A DNA stretch of 64,000 nucleotides from Paraburkholderia sp. D15 (GTDB lineage: Bacteria; Pseudomonadota; Gammaproteobacteria; Burkholderiales; Burkholderiaceae). Of the stretch, positions 54,901 to 63,976 are shown piece by piece. Positions within the stretch are counted from its first letter, which is position 1; each line of letters opens with the position of its first letter. The position numbers and the translations under genes are program-made. The DNA lies in the NCBI RefSeq assembly GCF_029910215.1, contig NZ_CP110396.1, positions 1,550,001-1,614,000 on the forward strand. Direction: 5' to 3'. Below the pieces are notes generated by a model. That model ran no database searches, was not told the origin of the DNA, and saw nothing but the letters and a program-made list of their open reading frames with translations.

Positions 54901-55561
54901 CCGGGCTCGGCGCGTTTGCCGTATTCGCCACGTCCGTGGCGTTCGCGGCATTCGCGCCATTCGCGCCATTCACGCGATTGCCGCCATTTGCCCCCGCGCC
55001 GCCGTTCAGCGACGGCAGGATCGCCGCATAGTCGCGATCCAGCCCAAGCAGCACCGCGCGTTGACGCAGTTCGAACGCCTGCTGCGTGACCAATGTCGAT
55101 TGCGCCGTTTCATACAGACGCCAGAGTTGCGAGCCGAAATCCGCGCCCCAGGCATCGCGCGTCGCGTCGCTCACCAGCAGATCGAAACCCGCGTCGATCC
55201 GGCCCACATCGCCGCGCGCGACGCCATTGCGGCGGATCGCGTCTTCGACCGCATCGGGCACGCGCAAGACGTTCTGCGTGTTCCGGTAGTAATCGACGGT
55301 GAACTCGGTGCGCCGCAGGAACGACTCCTCGCGATGCAGCACCAGCGAGATATCCGCCGCATTCTGCGCGGCGTAGGTGCGCAGGTAGTCGAGTTGTTTG
55401 TCCGCGCCGATCCCGGCGAGCACGAGCGCGAACACGACGACGATCAGCATCAGCGAGGCAATCGTTGCCAGATATACCCGTTGCTGACGCTTCGCGCTGT
55501 ATTTGAGCGAAGCGAACGCGTGCGCCAGTGATTCCTGAGTGCGATCGAGGATCTTTTGCAT
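51959..55561 (-). CDS. Hybrid sensor histidine kinase with receiver and Hpt-like domains
   Basis: 1200 aa. TM1 at about residues 29-52 and TM2 at about 380-405 enclose a large periplasmic sensor. Then come a PAS-like region, the HisKA site SMSHEIRTPLNALLGNLELF (His near 587), HATPase motifs (NNLLSNAFKF, CDSGIGM, GGTGLGLSI), a degenerate receiver, a true receiver (LVAEDNPL, LLSDIHMPVMDGYAL, Asp near 1012) and a C-terminal Hpt-like domain (AGWAHSAGGAFLVV, His near 1148). A 9-bp DNA repeat encodes an Asn/Ala/Gly stretch at about 192-216 in the sensor. The start at 55561 (MQKILDRTQE) precedes TM1; upstream residues look non-coding. No response-regulator gene is adjacent. Confidence 0.92.
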   Translation of the reverse strand: MQKILDRTQESLAHAFASLKYSAKRQQRVYLATIASLMLIVVVFALVLAGIGADKQLDYLRTYAAQNAADISLVLHREESFLRRTEFTVDYYRNTQNVLRVPDAVEDAIRRNGVARGDVGRIDAGFDLLVSDATRDAWGADFGSQLWRLYETAQSTLVTQQAFELRQRAVLLGLDRDYAAILPSLNGGAGANGGNRVNGANGANAANATDVANTANAPSPAKSAVTTGTTPLQPSAIATLRTTLLHELQTQTGKRMPAKGERVWLGPYRDPLQGITVISALSAYYDANDEPVTLIAVSIPVEALPAHLKWPDREGAMLLMMADHRLILSSPPLDARRVAMLQGVVTRTQPDVTRYTRDGVVFYEPLTPGFGALVGYVTWRGLAAALGWQLAVLVSLALLTLCAIALTARFWGLRLLRVSFAETSRALESETINRILVSATPVGLCIVRQSDHAILTANALAFELLRIEPGGQRLPAHIVDEFHAQAPDKPSVNAFAKIAVFVVPATPAATPTTPAAPTAVLPDERDTAADRFLQFTYAPARYADQDVLFCAILDVTAQHELEQQLRLAQQTSEDMMRARSNFFASMSHEIRTPLNALLGNLELFSRTPGLEAHTQRLATLGVAANALRGIVNDILDFSKIDAGEMKLVCEVFRPVDDLENIALSYAPMKADRPIRFYAHLSPTLDQELRGDRTRIAQIVNNLLSNAFKFTSCGKITLSAGIVDDPQGKPVLVCRVCDSGIGMDQALVARLFNPFVQGEASTSSRSGGTGLGLSICARLCELMGGHISVESVLGVGSAFSVSIPLALSPVESRTPAVEPPRRGNALVVCQERESGLLLEIGLQRKGWSVHTETSMRGALAWLRVNRPDVLVVTGEYELDAVSALREIQAVGAVWITYAGPHRPAECADGVFEASEFSRKAVFTAVDLAAGGAMADEAAATAATVAASVDAVASAPHEVAPALQGLTVLVAEDNPLIQSLVVEQLAALGCLPTLVGDGRQALAAVEQAHFDVLLSDIHMPVMDGYALLARLRTSRPDMPVLAFSAVTDSRDDAAWRERGFAGHVAKPASLAELEAALLEVATAARRASNSAPGTTASEDNAADAPAILSADDKARYEAMLKTHLQSELPRLTTIVEQENREALAGWAHSAGGAFLVVQETDFARQCRELQRLCRESAQWTTEMDERAISLHDALIDRFGVDG

Positions 55562-55914
55562 GGCTCGCGTGGCAGAGGAAGCGTGAGCGGGCCGGTCGAA
55601 CGTCGCGGCGCCCCCGGCAAGGCGGTGAAGCAGTGAAGCGATGAAGCGGTAACGCGGCGACTGCGGCGGAGAACCGCGCCTGCAGGCCTTATACGGGCGA
55701 AGTGTAGCGCTTTTGTCCGACACATCCGGCGGCATCGGGCGCCCGTTCCGGCGGCTACGCGAAACGCATGAAATAACCCTGCATTAACGGCCAGGCGCCG
55801 CCTAAACCTGAGTGGTTTACTGGGAAACCCTCAAGCGAACGCAAAAAATTGCCGTTATTCCTTGCAACACCGTAAGCACTGCAACCCGCCGGGGCAGCAT
55901 CAGCAAGGAACGCC
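55562..55914. other. Divergent intergenic region, no gene seen
   Basis: 353 bp between the divergent kinase and chemoreceptor genes. It contains promoters of both (not pinpointed) and AAGGAACGCC before the chemoreceptor ATG. No gene is supported. Confidence 0.4.
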
Positions 55915-57621
55915 ATGCGCAACAACCAGCCCGTTACCGGGCATGAATACGAATTCCCTTCGTCGCAAATGCTGGTTTCCGCGACCGACCTCACCGGCCG
56001 TATCCAGTACTGCAATCCCGCGTTCATCGCCGTGTCGGGTTATACGCGCGAAGAGCTGATCGGTCAGCCGCACAACCTGATCCGCCACCCGGACATGCCG
56101 CGCGACGCCTTCGCCGATCTGTGGACGACGATCCGCGACGGCCGTCCGTGGACCGCGCTCGTCAAGAATCGCCGCAAGAACGGCGACCACTATTGGGTCC
56201 ATGCGAACGTCACGCCGGTGGTCGAGAAAGGCGCGATCGTCGGTTATCTGAGCGTGCGCGTGAAACCGGACCGCGAAGCCGTCCGCGACGCCGAAGCGCT
56301 GTACGCCCGCATGCGCGAAGGCCAGGCGCGCGGCCGCAAGCTGCGCCGTGGCGTGGTGGTGCGCACCGGCCTGCTCGGCCGCCTCCAGGCGCTGATGCGT
56401 CTGCCGGTCGCGACGCGCGCCGCCATCGGCTACGCGCTCACGCCGCTGGTGCTGCTGGCGGCCGGCTTCGCCGCCTGGCAGGGCGTGCCGCCCACACCGT
56501 TCTGGATCGCCTTCGGCGTGACCGCCGCGCTCAGCGTGGTGCTGTGGCAGGTGCTGACGCGCCAGCTCGCGACGCCGATCCGCGACATGTCGGGCATCGC
56601 GACGCGTCTCGCCGCGGGCGATCTGACCGCCGATCTCGAAATCGCGCGTCACGACGATCTCGGCGACGTGCTGCAGGCGTTGAACCAGTTGAAGGCCAAT
56701 CTCGCGGCGATCGTGTTCGACGTACGCGCGCAGATCACCGGCATGCTCGACAACGCGCGGGAAATCTCCAGCGGCAACGTCGACCTCGCGCGTCGCACGG
56801 AAATGCAGGCGGCGTCGCTCGAGGAAACGGCGGCGACCATGGAGCAACTGACCACGACCGTGCAGGCCAACGCCGACGCCAGCGTGCGCGCGCTCGATCT
56901 CGCCAAGGACGCGCAGGCGGCAGCGGCCGTCGGCGGCCAGATCGCCGGTCAGGTCGAACAGACGATGGCCGGCATCACGGCCGCCTCGCGGCGTATCGCG
57001 GACATTACCAGCGTGATCGACGGCATCGCGTTCCAGACCAACATCCTCGCGCTGAACGCCGCCGTCGAAGCGGCGCGCGCCGGGGAATCGGGCCGCTCGT
57101 TCGCGGTCGTCGCGGGCGAAGTGCGGATGCTGGCGCAGCGCTGCGCGGCGTCGTCGAAGGAAATCAAGTCGGTGGTCGAAGCGAGCGCCACCGAAGTCGC
57201 GGCGGGCACCGAACTGGTGTCACGCACCACCTCGCAGATGCGCGTGATCGACGAAGCCGTGAGTCGCGTGTCGTCGATCATCGTCGAAGTGGCGAATGCC
57301 AGCAGCGAGCAGGCCGAGGGGATTCGCCAGGTCAACCAGGCGGTCTCGCATCTGGACGGCGCGACCCAGCAGAACGCGGCGCTCGTCGAGCAGGCGGCGG
57401 CCACCGCGCAGCGGCTCGCGGAACAGGCCGACGTGCTCGACGAAGCCGTGCGCCTGTTCACCGTGGCCGAGGCTGAGCCAGCGCCGCGCGCCGCGCCGGC
57501 GCGTCCGGCCGTGACGTCGAACGCCACAGCCACTCCCGCACCGGTCGCACCGGCGAAACGCGGCGCCGCGCGCCCCGCTCACACCCACGACGACAGCCAC
57601 GAAGCAGCGACATTGTTCTGA
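55915..57621 (+). CDS. Aer-like PAS chemoreceptor
   Basis: 568 aa. N-terminal PAS domain of the Aer type ([44 protein letters not shown]), which in Aer binds FAD to sense redox/oxygen. Two closely spaced membrane segments at about 175-215 follow ([29 protein letters not shown]), then HAMP and the signalling domain with [20 protein letters not shown]. There is no periplasmic domain, as in Aer. The C-terminus [11 protein letters not shown] is a long flexible tail that may recruit CheR/CheB. Terminator at 57736. Probably mediates energy taxis. Confidence 0.93.
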   Translation: MRNNQPVTGHEYEFPSSQMLVSATDLTGRIQYCNPAFIAVSGYTREELIGQPHNLIRHPDMPRDAFADLWTTIRDGRPWTALVKNRRKNGDHYWVHANVTPVVEKGAIVGYLSVRVKPDREAVRDAEALYARMREGQARGRKLRRGVVVRTGLLGRLQALMRLPVATRAAIGYALTPLVLLAAGFAAWQGVPPTPFWIAFGVTAALSVVLWQVLTRQLATPIRDMSGIATRLAAGDLTADLEIARHDDLGDVLQALNQLKANLAAIVFDVRAQITGMLDNAREISSGNVDLARRTEMQAASLEETAATMEQLTTTVQANADASVRALDLAKDAQAAAAVGGQIAGQVEQTMAGITAASRRIADITSVIDGIAFQTNILALNAAVEAARAGESGRSFAVVAGEVRMLAQRCAASSKEIKSVVEASATEVAAGTELVSRTTSQMRVIDEAVSRVSSIIVEVANASSEQAEGIRQVNQAVSHLDGATQQNAALVEQAAATAQRLAEQADVLDEAVRLFTVAEAEPAPRAAPARPAVTSNATATPAPVAPAKRGAARPAHTHDDSHEAATLF

Positions 57622-57735
57622 TAGATCGGCGTTACTCCCACCTCGACAGTGAGGTATTGACGCATCACGATTGAACCGTCAGCGCCCAACCTGGTTGCAC
57701 GGGCCGGCTGACCCGAGTAACAACGGCGTTTAGCG

Positions 57736-57766
57736 GCCCGTCCATCGATGGACGGGCTATTTTTTT
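57736..57766 (+). terminator. Terminator of the Aer-like gene
   Basis: GCCCGTCCAT (57736-57745) pairs with ATGGACGGGC (57748-57757) across CG, followed by TATTTTTTT. Strong classical structure 115 bp after the stop codon. Confidence 0.92.
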
Positions 57767-58155
57767 GCCCGCTCGCCATGCTTGTCACGATGGCCATGAT
57801 TGCCACGCCCTTGAACATGCCGCCCCCCAACGGTGAGGAAATACGGGAGCCGTCGTATAACCTGCGCCTAACCGGCGCTTACGTCATCCACATGACAGCC
57901 GGCCAGAAGGAGTGCACCGCCGCGGGGCACGAAAAATGCATTCGTCGTGGCGGGGAGTCGCGTTACACTGGTCGCTACCGCGTTGCGTCACGGCGTCCGC
58001 TGCCCGGCGGGCCGCGCCAGGCAACGCGCAAGGCGAATCCGGGCAAGCTGGAAATGAACGGGCGGCACGGCGAGGCGTGCACATGGCGCGACAGACGGCG
58101 CGGCATCCTGCCCGTACAATGGTTCGATCAACACAACGGATTAAGGACAACTTCG
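57767..58155. other. Intergenic region, no gene supported
   Basis: 389 bp. The plus-strand frame that runs into the next gene is open through here, but it is Arg-rich and lacks a ribosome-binding site. A TACAAT box at about 58115 may be the -10 of the next gene's promoter. Confidence 0.4.
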
Positions 58156-58407
58156 ATGCGCACTACCGGGTCCTCCGGGTCAATGGCCCTGCTCACCGAA
58201 TACGACGACGCAACGGCGCGCGAACTTCGCACGCTGCGCCTCGAATCGACAGAAGACGGCAAAGGCATTCTTCTGATCGAAGTCGACGAGCGCAAGCCCG
58301 GCATCCATCGCGAAGTGCGCTACGAAATCACGCCAGCCGAACTGATTGCCGCGATCCGCGCGCATGGCGCCGAGCTGCCGGGCGAACAGCACAATCATCG
58401 TCAGTAA
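58156..58407 (+). CDS. Small conserved hypothetical protein
   Basis: 83 aa, MRTTGSSGSMALLTEYDDAT ... ELIAAIRAHGAELPGEQHNH. It is acidic, without signal peptide or membrane segments; a beta-type stretch (GILLIEVDERKPGIHREVRYEI) is followed by a helix. AAGGA lies 8-9 bases before the ATG at 58156, and a strong terminator follows at 58425, so it is a single-gene unit. I do not recognise a named domain. Confidence 0.75.
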   Translation: MRTTGSSGSMALLTEYDDATARELRTLRLESTEDGKGILLIEVDERKPGIHREVRYEITPAELIAAIRAHGAELPGEQHNHRQ

Positions 58408-58424
58408 CAGGTCTTGAAGTAAAA

Positions 58425-58468
58425 ACACGCGGTATGAGCGCGAGAGCGTTCATACCGCGTGTCGTTTT
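58425..58468 (+). terminator. Terminator of the small conserved gene
   Basis: ACACGCGGTATGA (58425-58437) pairs perfectly with TCATACCGCGTGT (58450-58462), followed by CGTTTTT. A 12-base loop. Confidence 0.9.
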
Positions 58469-58624
58469 TACGCTTTCAGAACGCCGCAACCGCGCTTTCA
58501 ACTACGAAAAAAAGCACAAGTTTTCCTGACGTTTGCACGTCTCGAAAATACGTCCATAATCCCTGCATTCTCCTTCGCTTTCCCCTACCTGCGCCGCTCC
58601 CGAAAGGGTCGCGGATGTAAGCCG

Positions 58625-59617
58625 ATGCTACATGATCTGGTCGAGCAATACGGACCGGCGCTCGTCTTCGTCAACGTGCTGGCCGCTTCCATTGGACTGC
58701 CGGTGCCGGCCATGCCGTCGCTCGTTCTGTTCGGGGCCATGGCGGCCATGCATCCGGGGTCGGTGGGAACGCAGTTGCTGCCGGTGCTGGTGCTGTCCAT
58801 CTTCGCCACGCTGATCGGCGACAGCGCCTGGTATCTCGCCGGACGCATGTACGGCGGCAATACGCTGAAGACGATTTGCCGCCTGTCGCTGTCACGCGAT
58901 ACCTGCGTGAAGAAGACGGAGCGTTTCTTCGGACGCTGGGGCGTGCGGGTGCTGGCCGTCGCCAAGTTCGTACCCGGTCTGTCGATCGTCTCGATTCCGA
59001 TGGCCGGCGCGATGGGCACGCGCTACCGCACGTTCCTCACGTATGACGGCGTCGGCGCCGCGTTGTGGTCGGGCACGGGCCTGATCATCGGCGCGTTGTT
59101 CGCGAAGCAGATCGACATGCTGTTCGCGATGGCCGGGCGTCTCGGCCGCACGGCCGCGCTGGTGGTCGTCGCGTTGCTGCTTTTGTACGCGGCTTACCGC
59201 TGGATTCGCCGTCGCCAGTTGATTTCGAAGCTTGCGTCCGCACGTATCGAGGTCGACGAACTCGCCGCGCTGGTGGCCACGGGCAAGACGCCGGTGATGT
59301 TCGACATCCGCTCGATGGAAAAGCGCAAGCTCGATCCGTTCGTGATTCCCGGTTCGCAGTTCGCGGACGAACGGCAGCTGGATGAGATCGTCGCCACGTA
59401 TCCGCACGATCAGAAGTTGGTGATTTACTGTTCCTGCCCGAACGAAATCTCCGCGGCATGGATGGCCAAGCAGTTGAACGAGGCCGGCTTCTCCGACGTG
59501 CTGCCGTTGCGCGGCGGCATGGAAGCATGGCGTGACTCGGGCAGGCCCGTCGAGGCGCTGCCCGACGTGCCGCCGCCCGACATCGCGGTCGACGGCGTCG
59601 CGCCGAAAGCCGTGTAA
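58625..59617 (+). CDS. DedA-family membrane protein fused to a rhodanese domain
   Basis: 330 aa. Residues ~1-200 are a DedA/SNARE-associated domain: ASIGLPVPAMPSLVLFGAMAA, FATLIGDSAWYLAGRMYG, and the signature FFGRWGVRVLAVAKFVPGLSIVSIPMAGAM. A terminal helix and an Arg-rich turn (RWIRRRQL) lead to a cytoplasmic rhodanese domain (VMFDIRSMEKR ... VIYCSCPNEISAAWMAKQL, catalytic Cys, LRGGMEAW). DedA proteins flip lipids and support proton-motive-force homeostasis; the fused domain may sense or transfer sulfane sulfur. The next gene encodes a flavoprotein on the same strand 133 bp on. Confidence 0.9.
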   Translation: MLHDLVEQYGPALVFVNVLAASIGLPVPAMPSLVLFGAMAAMHPGSVGTQLLPVLVLSIFATLIGDSAWYLAGRMYGGNTLKTICRLSLSRDTCVKKTERFFGRWGVRVLAVAKFVPGLSIVSIPMAGAMGTRYRTFLTYDGVGAALWSGTGLIIGALFAKQIDMLFAMAGRLGRTAALVVVALLLLYAAYRWIRRRQLISKLASARIEVDELAALVATGKTPVMFDIRSMEKRKLDPFVIPGSQFADERQLDEIVATYPHDQKLVIYCSCPNEISAAWMAKQLNEAGFSDVLPLRGGMEAWRDSGRPVEALPDVPPPDIAVDGVAPKAV

Positions 59618-59750
59618 CGCAGCAGGCAGCGCCATCGCGCCGGCGCCTTGCGCGCCGCGTCGCACCGCTTCGCGCGTCGTGCCCGCGTCTGATGCGCGGT
59701 CCCGTCCGCGTCTCGTTCAAACAATCAATGAACACCGAAGGAGCGGTTCA

Positions 59751-61481
59751 ATGCTTTCGACTCAAGACGTCTCGACTCAAGAAGCTGAAGCACAACCCCA
59801 AACCATCGTCGCCGACGCGCCATTCTCGAATCTCGCGACGCGCATGCACCAGATGTTCCCCTCGCTGACCTGCGCGGAAATCGAGCGGCTGCGCCGTTTC
59901 GGCGAAATGGGCCATTGGGAGGCTGGTGAGCTGCTGTTCGAAACGGGCCGCACCGGTCCGGGCATGTTCGTGCTGCTCGAAGGACGCGTGAAGGTCTATC
60001 AGCGCGATGGGATCGGCCGCGAAGTGGTGATCGCCGATCATGGCGCCGGGCATTTTCTGGCGGAAGTCGGACAGTTGTCGGGCAAGCCCGCGCTGGTCAA
60101 CGGCATGGCGCTGAGCGCCGTCGACGCGCTGCTGATTCCGCCGACCCAATTACGCGCATTGCTCGTCGCCGAGGCCGAACTCGGCGAGCGGATCATGCGC
60201 GCACTGATCCTGCGTCGCGTGTCGCTGATCGAAAAGGGCGCGGGTGGCCCGATTCTGCTGGGCAACAGCAGCGATGCGCGCCTCGTGATGCTGCAAGGCT
60301 TCCTGTCGCGCAACGGCCATCCGCATTCGGTGATCGATGAACGCGACGAAGACGCGCTGCGTCTGATCGAGCAATTCGCCGCGCGCAAGGAAGACATGCC
60401 GCTCGTGATCTGTCCGGACGGCTCGGTGCTGCGTCATCCGAGCATGCCGGAACTGGCGACCTGTCTCGGTCTGCTGCCCGACCTCGACGACTCGCACGTG
60501 TACGACGTCGCGATCGTCGGCGCGGGACCCGCCGGGCTCGCAACGGCCGTGTATGCGGCCTCCGAGGGCCTGTCGGTGATCGTGCTCGACAGCCGCGCGC
60601 CGGGCGGCCAGGCCGGCGCGAGTTCGCGAATCGAAAACTATCTCGGCTTTCCGACCGGCATCTCCGGCCAGGCGCTGGCGGGCCGCGCGTTCGTGCAGGC
60701 GCAGAAGTTCGGCGCGCACGTCGCGATTCCGGTTCACGTGAAGGCGCTCAATTGCGCGGAGTCGCCGTATCGGCTGGAACTGAAGTGCGGTGGGCACATC
60801 ACCGCGCGCACCATCGTGATCGCGAGCGGCGCGGTGTACCGGCGGCCAGCGCTCGAAGGCCTCGACCGTTTCGACGGACGCGGCGTGTTCTACTGGGCAT
60901 CGCCGGTCGAAGCCAAGCTGTGCAAGCGTCAGGAGATCGTGCTGGTGGGCGGCGGCAATTCGGCGGGCCAGGCCATCGTCTATCTGGCGACGCACGCCGC
61001 CAAGGTCCACGTGCTGATCCGGCGCAGCGGCTTCGAGGCGACCATGTCGCGCTATCTGATCGACCGTATCCGCTCGTTGCCGAACGTGTTCGTACATCCG
61101 AATTCGGAAATCGGCCGCCTCGACGCGGATGAGAGCGGCCTGTCGCGCGTCGGTCTCAAGAAGCCGTTGCCCGACGGCACCGATCACTTCGATACGCGCC
61201 ATCTGTTCCTCTTCACCGGCGCCGATCCGAATACCGACTGGCTGCGCACCTGCGGCGTCGAACTGGACGAGAAGGGCTTCGTGCTCACCGGCGCGGCCGT
61301 CGACGGCGGTTCGGCATGCGATCTCGCCACCAGCGTCGAAGGCGTGTACGCGATCGGCGATGCGCGCGCCGGCTCGACGAAGCGCGTCGCGGCGGCGGTC
61401 GGCGAAGGCGCGGCGGTGGTCGCGCAGATCCATCAACTGCTGGCCGTGTCGGCAGAGGAAGCGGTCGCGCTCGGCGCATAA
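59751..61481 (+). CDS. Cyclic-nucleotide-domain/thioredoxin-reductase-like flavoprotein lacking the CxxC
   Basis: 576 aa. Residues ~30-150 are a CRP-like cyclic-nucleotide-binding domain (LLFETGRTGPGMFVLLEGRVKVY). A glutaredoxin-like linker domain at ~170-240 has no CxxC. The rest is a TrxB-like flavoprotein with FAD motif GAGPAG (257-262), GGQAGASSRIENYLGFP, NADPH motif GGGNSAG (400-406) and GVYAIGDARAGS. Where TrxB has CATC, this protein has FYWASPVEA (380-388), so it cannot reduce thioredoxin by the normal route. GAAGGAG precedes the ATG. Substrate unknown; proteins of this architecture recur in proteobacteria and actinobacteria. Confidence 0.9.
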   Translation: MLSTQDVSTQEAEAQPQTIVADAPFSNLATRMHQMFPSLTCAEIERLRRFGEMGHWEAGELLFETGRTGPGMFVLLEGRVKVYQRDGIGREVVIADHGAGHFLAEVGQLSGKPALVNGMALSAVDALLIPPTQLRALLVAEAELGERIMRALILRRVSLIEKGAGGPILLGNSSDARLVMLQGFLSRNGHPHSVIDERDEDALRLIEQFAARKEDMPLVICPDGSVLRHPSMPELATCLGLLPDLDDSHVYDVAIVGAGPAGLATAVYAASEGLSVIVLDSRAPGGQAGASSRIENYLGFPTGISGQALAGRAFVQAQKFGAHVAIPVHVKALNCAESPYRLELKCGGHITARTIVIASGAVYRRPALEGLDRFDGRGVFYWASPVEAKLCKRQEIVLVGGGNSAGQAIVYLATHAAKVHVLIRRSGFEATMSRYLIDRIRSLPNVFVHPNSEIGRLDADESGLSRVGLKKPLPDGTDHFDTRHLFLFTGADPNTDWLRTCGVELDEKGFVLTGAAVDGGSACDLATSVEGVYAIGDARAGSTKRVAAAVGEGAAVVAQIHQLLAVSAEEAVALGA

Positions 61482-61575
61482 GCATCACGGCGTTGCCTGG
61501 CTCACCGGGTAATCTGCTGTTACACACGCCTTCAACTCGTAGCACCTGTCTTGCTTTCTGTCTCGTAATATGGTC

Positions 61576-61603
61576 GTCAGCCATTCGACAGTGAATGGCT
61601 GAC
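61576..61603 (+). terminator. Possible terminator after the flavoprotein gene
   Basis: GTCAGCCATTC (61576-61586) pairs perfectly with GAATGGCTGAC (61593-61603) across a six-base loop; only CCTTTC follows, so it is weak as a classical terminator. Confidence 0.45.
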
Positions 61604-61690
61604 CCTTTCGACCGCAACTCATGTTGCATGGGGCCGACTCACGGCGCGCCTGAACATCCGGCGCGCAGGTTGGCCGACAGGAGACAAGCA

Positions 61691-61963
61691 ATGATCCAAC
61701 GCGCGATCGTATTCGCCGCCTTCGGCCTTGCCGCCGCCTGCGTATCGACTGCCACCTCGGCGCGGGTGAATGTCGGTGTATTCGTCAACACGCCGGGGCC
61801 GGTGTATGCCGCTCCGCCGGTCTACGCGCCACCGCCGGTCGTCTATGCGCCGCAACCGGCCTACGGCTACCGCTATCGTGGAGACTATTACCGCGACCGC
61901 CGCTGGCACCACGATCATGGCTGGCATCGCGGCTGGGATCGTCATCACGGGCGCGGCTGGTGA
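61691..61963 (+). CDS. Small secreted Pro/Tyr/His-rich protein (PXPV-repeat type)
   Basis: 90 aa. Signal peptide IVFAAFGLAAACVSTATSA; mature part NVGVFVNTPGPVYAAPPVYAPPPVVYAPQ, a PxPV/Y-type repeat, followed by an Arg/His/Trp-rich tail (HDHGWHRGWDRHHGRGW). Such proteins are common in Burkholderiales periplasms and are of unknown function; the His-rich tail suggests metal or surface binding. AGGAG lies 8 bases before the ATG. It resembles the protein at 8860 in its tail. Confidence 0.8.
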   Translation: MIQRAIVFAAFGLAAACVSTATSARVNVGVFVNTPGPVYAAPPVYAPPPVVYAPQPAYGYRYRGDYYRDRRWHHDHGWHRGWDRHHGRGW

Positions 61964-62084
61964 TCGAGCCGGACGCGCACGCCGGTTCGTCCGCGCTATT
62001 CACGCTACAGTAGCGGCTGCCGATGCGGACCTCGCGTCCGTTCCCTTCGCAGTCACTGATGGACCGACGAGGACCGACGACCGC

Positions 62085-63308
62085 GTGAAGACTCTGCCGC
62101 TCTCCGCAGCACGTACGCTGCATCTGGCCGCACAAGGTTTGCTGACGCCGCCGCGCCGCAAGGCCGTCAAAGCCGATGTACTCGACGCGATCCGCCGCAT
62201 GGCGCAATTGCAGATCGACACGATCCACGTGGTCGCGCGCAGCCCTTACCTCGTGCTGTTCAGCCGGCTCGGCGCCTATCCGCCGCAATGGCTCGACGAA
62301 CATCTCGCCGAAGGCAAGCTGTTCGAGTACTGGTCGCACGAGGCCTGCTTCGTGCCGACCGAAGATTACGCGTTGCTGCGGCATCGCATGCTCGATCCAG
62401 GCGGGATGGGCTGGAAATATGCCGCCGAATGGCACGCGCAGCATCGCACGGCGATCGACGCGCTGCTTGAACACATCCGCGAGACGGGGCCGGTGCGCTC
62501 GGCGGATTTCGCGCGCGAAGCCGGCACGGGTAATGGCTGGTGGGACTGGAAGCCGGAGAAGCGTCACCTCGAGGTGCTGTTCGCGATCGGCCAACTGATG
62601 GTGGCCGAGCGGCGCAATTTCCATCGCGTCTACGACGTGACCGAGCGCGTGCTGCCTGATTGGGACGATGCACGCGACCTACCGCCGCCCGATGTCGTAG
62701 CCGAACGTGTGTTGCAGCGAAGCTGCCGCGCCCTGGGCATCGCGCGCGCCGACTGGGTCGCCGATTACTACCGGCTGCCGCGTCGCCCTTATCGCGACGA
62801 GCTGCATGCGCTGGCCGATCGCGGTGAGCTGATTCCCGTGCGAGTGGAAGGCTGGAAGCAGGACACGTTCGTGCATCGCGAGTTCGCTGCGCTACTCGAC
62901 GAGAGCGCGAACGGCAAGCTCGCGTCGACGGTGACGACCGTGCTGTCGCCGTTCGACCCCGTGGTGTGGGATCGCAAGCGCGCCGCTGCGTTGTTCGACT
63001 TCGACTACGCGATCGAATGCTATACGCCGGCGGAAAAACGCAAATACGGTTATTTCGTGCTACCGCTGTTGAGCCGCGGCCGGCTGGTCGGTCGCGTGGA
63101 TGCGAAAGCGCACCGTACTCAACGCGTGTTCGAGTTGAAGTCGCTGCATATCGAACCTGGGGTGCGTTTGAGCGCGCGACTTGCGGGCGATCTGCGCCGC
63201 GCGCTGCAACGTTGCGCGGACTGGCACGGTACGCCGCAACTCGCGTTGACGTCGGGCCCGGCGGAATGGCTCGAAGCGTTGAGCGTGAGCGACGGCGTGG
63301 ACGCGTAG
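62085..63308 (+). CDS. Winged-helix protein of the YcaQ/AlkZ-like DNA glycosylase family
   Basis: 407 aa. Family features: LSAARTLHLAAQGL, the catalytic-loop region AQLQIDTIHVVARSPYLVLFSR (QxD-type motif QID), LFEYWSHEACFVP, and late VLSPFDPVVWDRKRAAALFDFDY. E. coli YcaQ (AlkX) uses a QxD motif to unhook interstrand cross-links and alkylated bases; AlkZ homologues use QxQ. Both QLQ and QID can be read here, so the assignment as a glycosylase is good but the subgroup is less sure. The start is GTG at 62085 (VKTLPLSAAR), with GAGGA upstream. No antibiotic biosynthesis genes are near, so a housekeeping role fits. Confidence 0.87.
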   Translation: MKTLPLSAARTLHLAAQGLLTPPRRKAVKADVLDAIRRMAQLQIDTIHVVARSPYLVLFSRLGAYPPQWLDEHLAEGKLFEYWSHEACFVPTEDYALLRHRMLDPGGMGWKYAAEWHAQHRTAIDALLEHIRETGPVRSADFAREAGTGNGWWDWKPEKRHLEVLFAIGQLMVAERRNFHRVYDVTERVLPDWDDARDLPPPDVVAERVLQRSCRALGIARADWVADYYRLPRRPYRDELHALADRGELIPVRVEGWKQDTFVHREFAALLDESANGKLASTVTTVLSPFDPVVWDRKRAAALFDFDYAIECYTPAEKRKYGYFVLPLLSRGRLVGRVDAKAHRTQRVFELKSLHIEPGVRLSARLAGDLRRALQRCADWHGTPQLALTSGPAEWLEALSVSDGVDA

Positions 63309-63376
63309 CGCAGCTCGTCCCGTCTTGCGTTGTTCTGTTTCGCCGCGTGCCAGGTCACTCGGCACGCGCCTTCGAC

Positions 63377-63976
63377 TCAATGCAACGCGGCCCATGCGAG
63401 CGACAGCGAAAACACCCCAAGCACGATCGACGCGCCACGCTGCATCTTCACTGGATTGAGCCACGCGAGCTTGCCGCTGCCGAGCGCCGCGCCGAACGCG
63501 ATCCACGCGAGCGCGATCGGCACCAGCAGGCAGGCGAAGATCGACATCGCGAACAGATAGGCGGGGAGATGCGCAAAGGCGACGGCAGGAAAGATCGTGC
63601 CGGCGAATAGCAAGCCCTTGGGATTCAGCAGCGTCGCGACGAACAACGTCCGCATGCCGATGCTGCGTTGCGTGGAATCGGGCAGCGCGACGGCGGCGCG
63701 CCACATATCGACCGCGAGATAGGCGATGTACAAGCCCGCCGCCACGCGCAACAGCGAAGGCAACCACGGCAATGCGTGGTCGGCTTGCACGAGAAAATGT
63801 CCCCACACGGAAATCGCCACCAGGTAACCGCACAATTCGGCGACGATCAACGGCCATGACCGCCGCAGCCCCTGACGCAGACCGGCGGCCGCGAGCAACG
63901 TATTGGTCGGGCCCGGCGTGATCAGCACGACGACAATGCCGATGGCGAGCAGCGCGAGAGCGGACGCGGAGATCAT
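63377..63976 (-). CDS. LysE/RhtB-family amino-acid exporter
   Basis: 199 aa, six hydrophobic segments. It opens with LLAIGIVVVLITPGPTNTLLAAAG, the N-terminal G-P-G-P motif of the family, followed by GYLVAISVWGHF and the conserved central FVATLLNPKGLLFAGTIFP. It exports amino acids or similar small solutes by proton antiport. It converges on the YcaQ-like gene (68 bp between stops). No regulator is in view; the window ends 24 bp past its start. Confidence 0.92.
   Translation of the reverse strand: MISASALALLAIGIVVVLITPGPTNTLLAAAGLRQGLRRSWPLIVAELCGYLVAISVWGHFLVQADHALPWLPSLLRVAAGLYIAYLAVDMWRAAVALPDSTQRSIGMRTLFVATLLNPKGLLFAGTIFPAVAFAHLPAYLFAMSIFACLLVPIALAWIAFGAALGSGKLAWLNPVKMQRGASIVLGVFSLSLAWAALH

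Noticed and set aside
57579..57830. 83-codon minus-strand frame beginning MGGGMFKGVAIMAIV
   Set aside because: Crosses the strong terminator of the Aer-like gene and has no ribosome-binding site.
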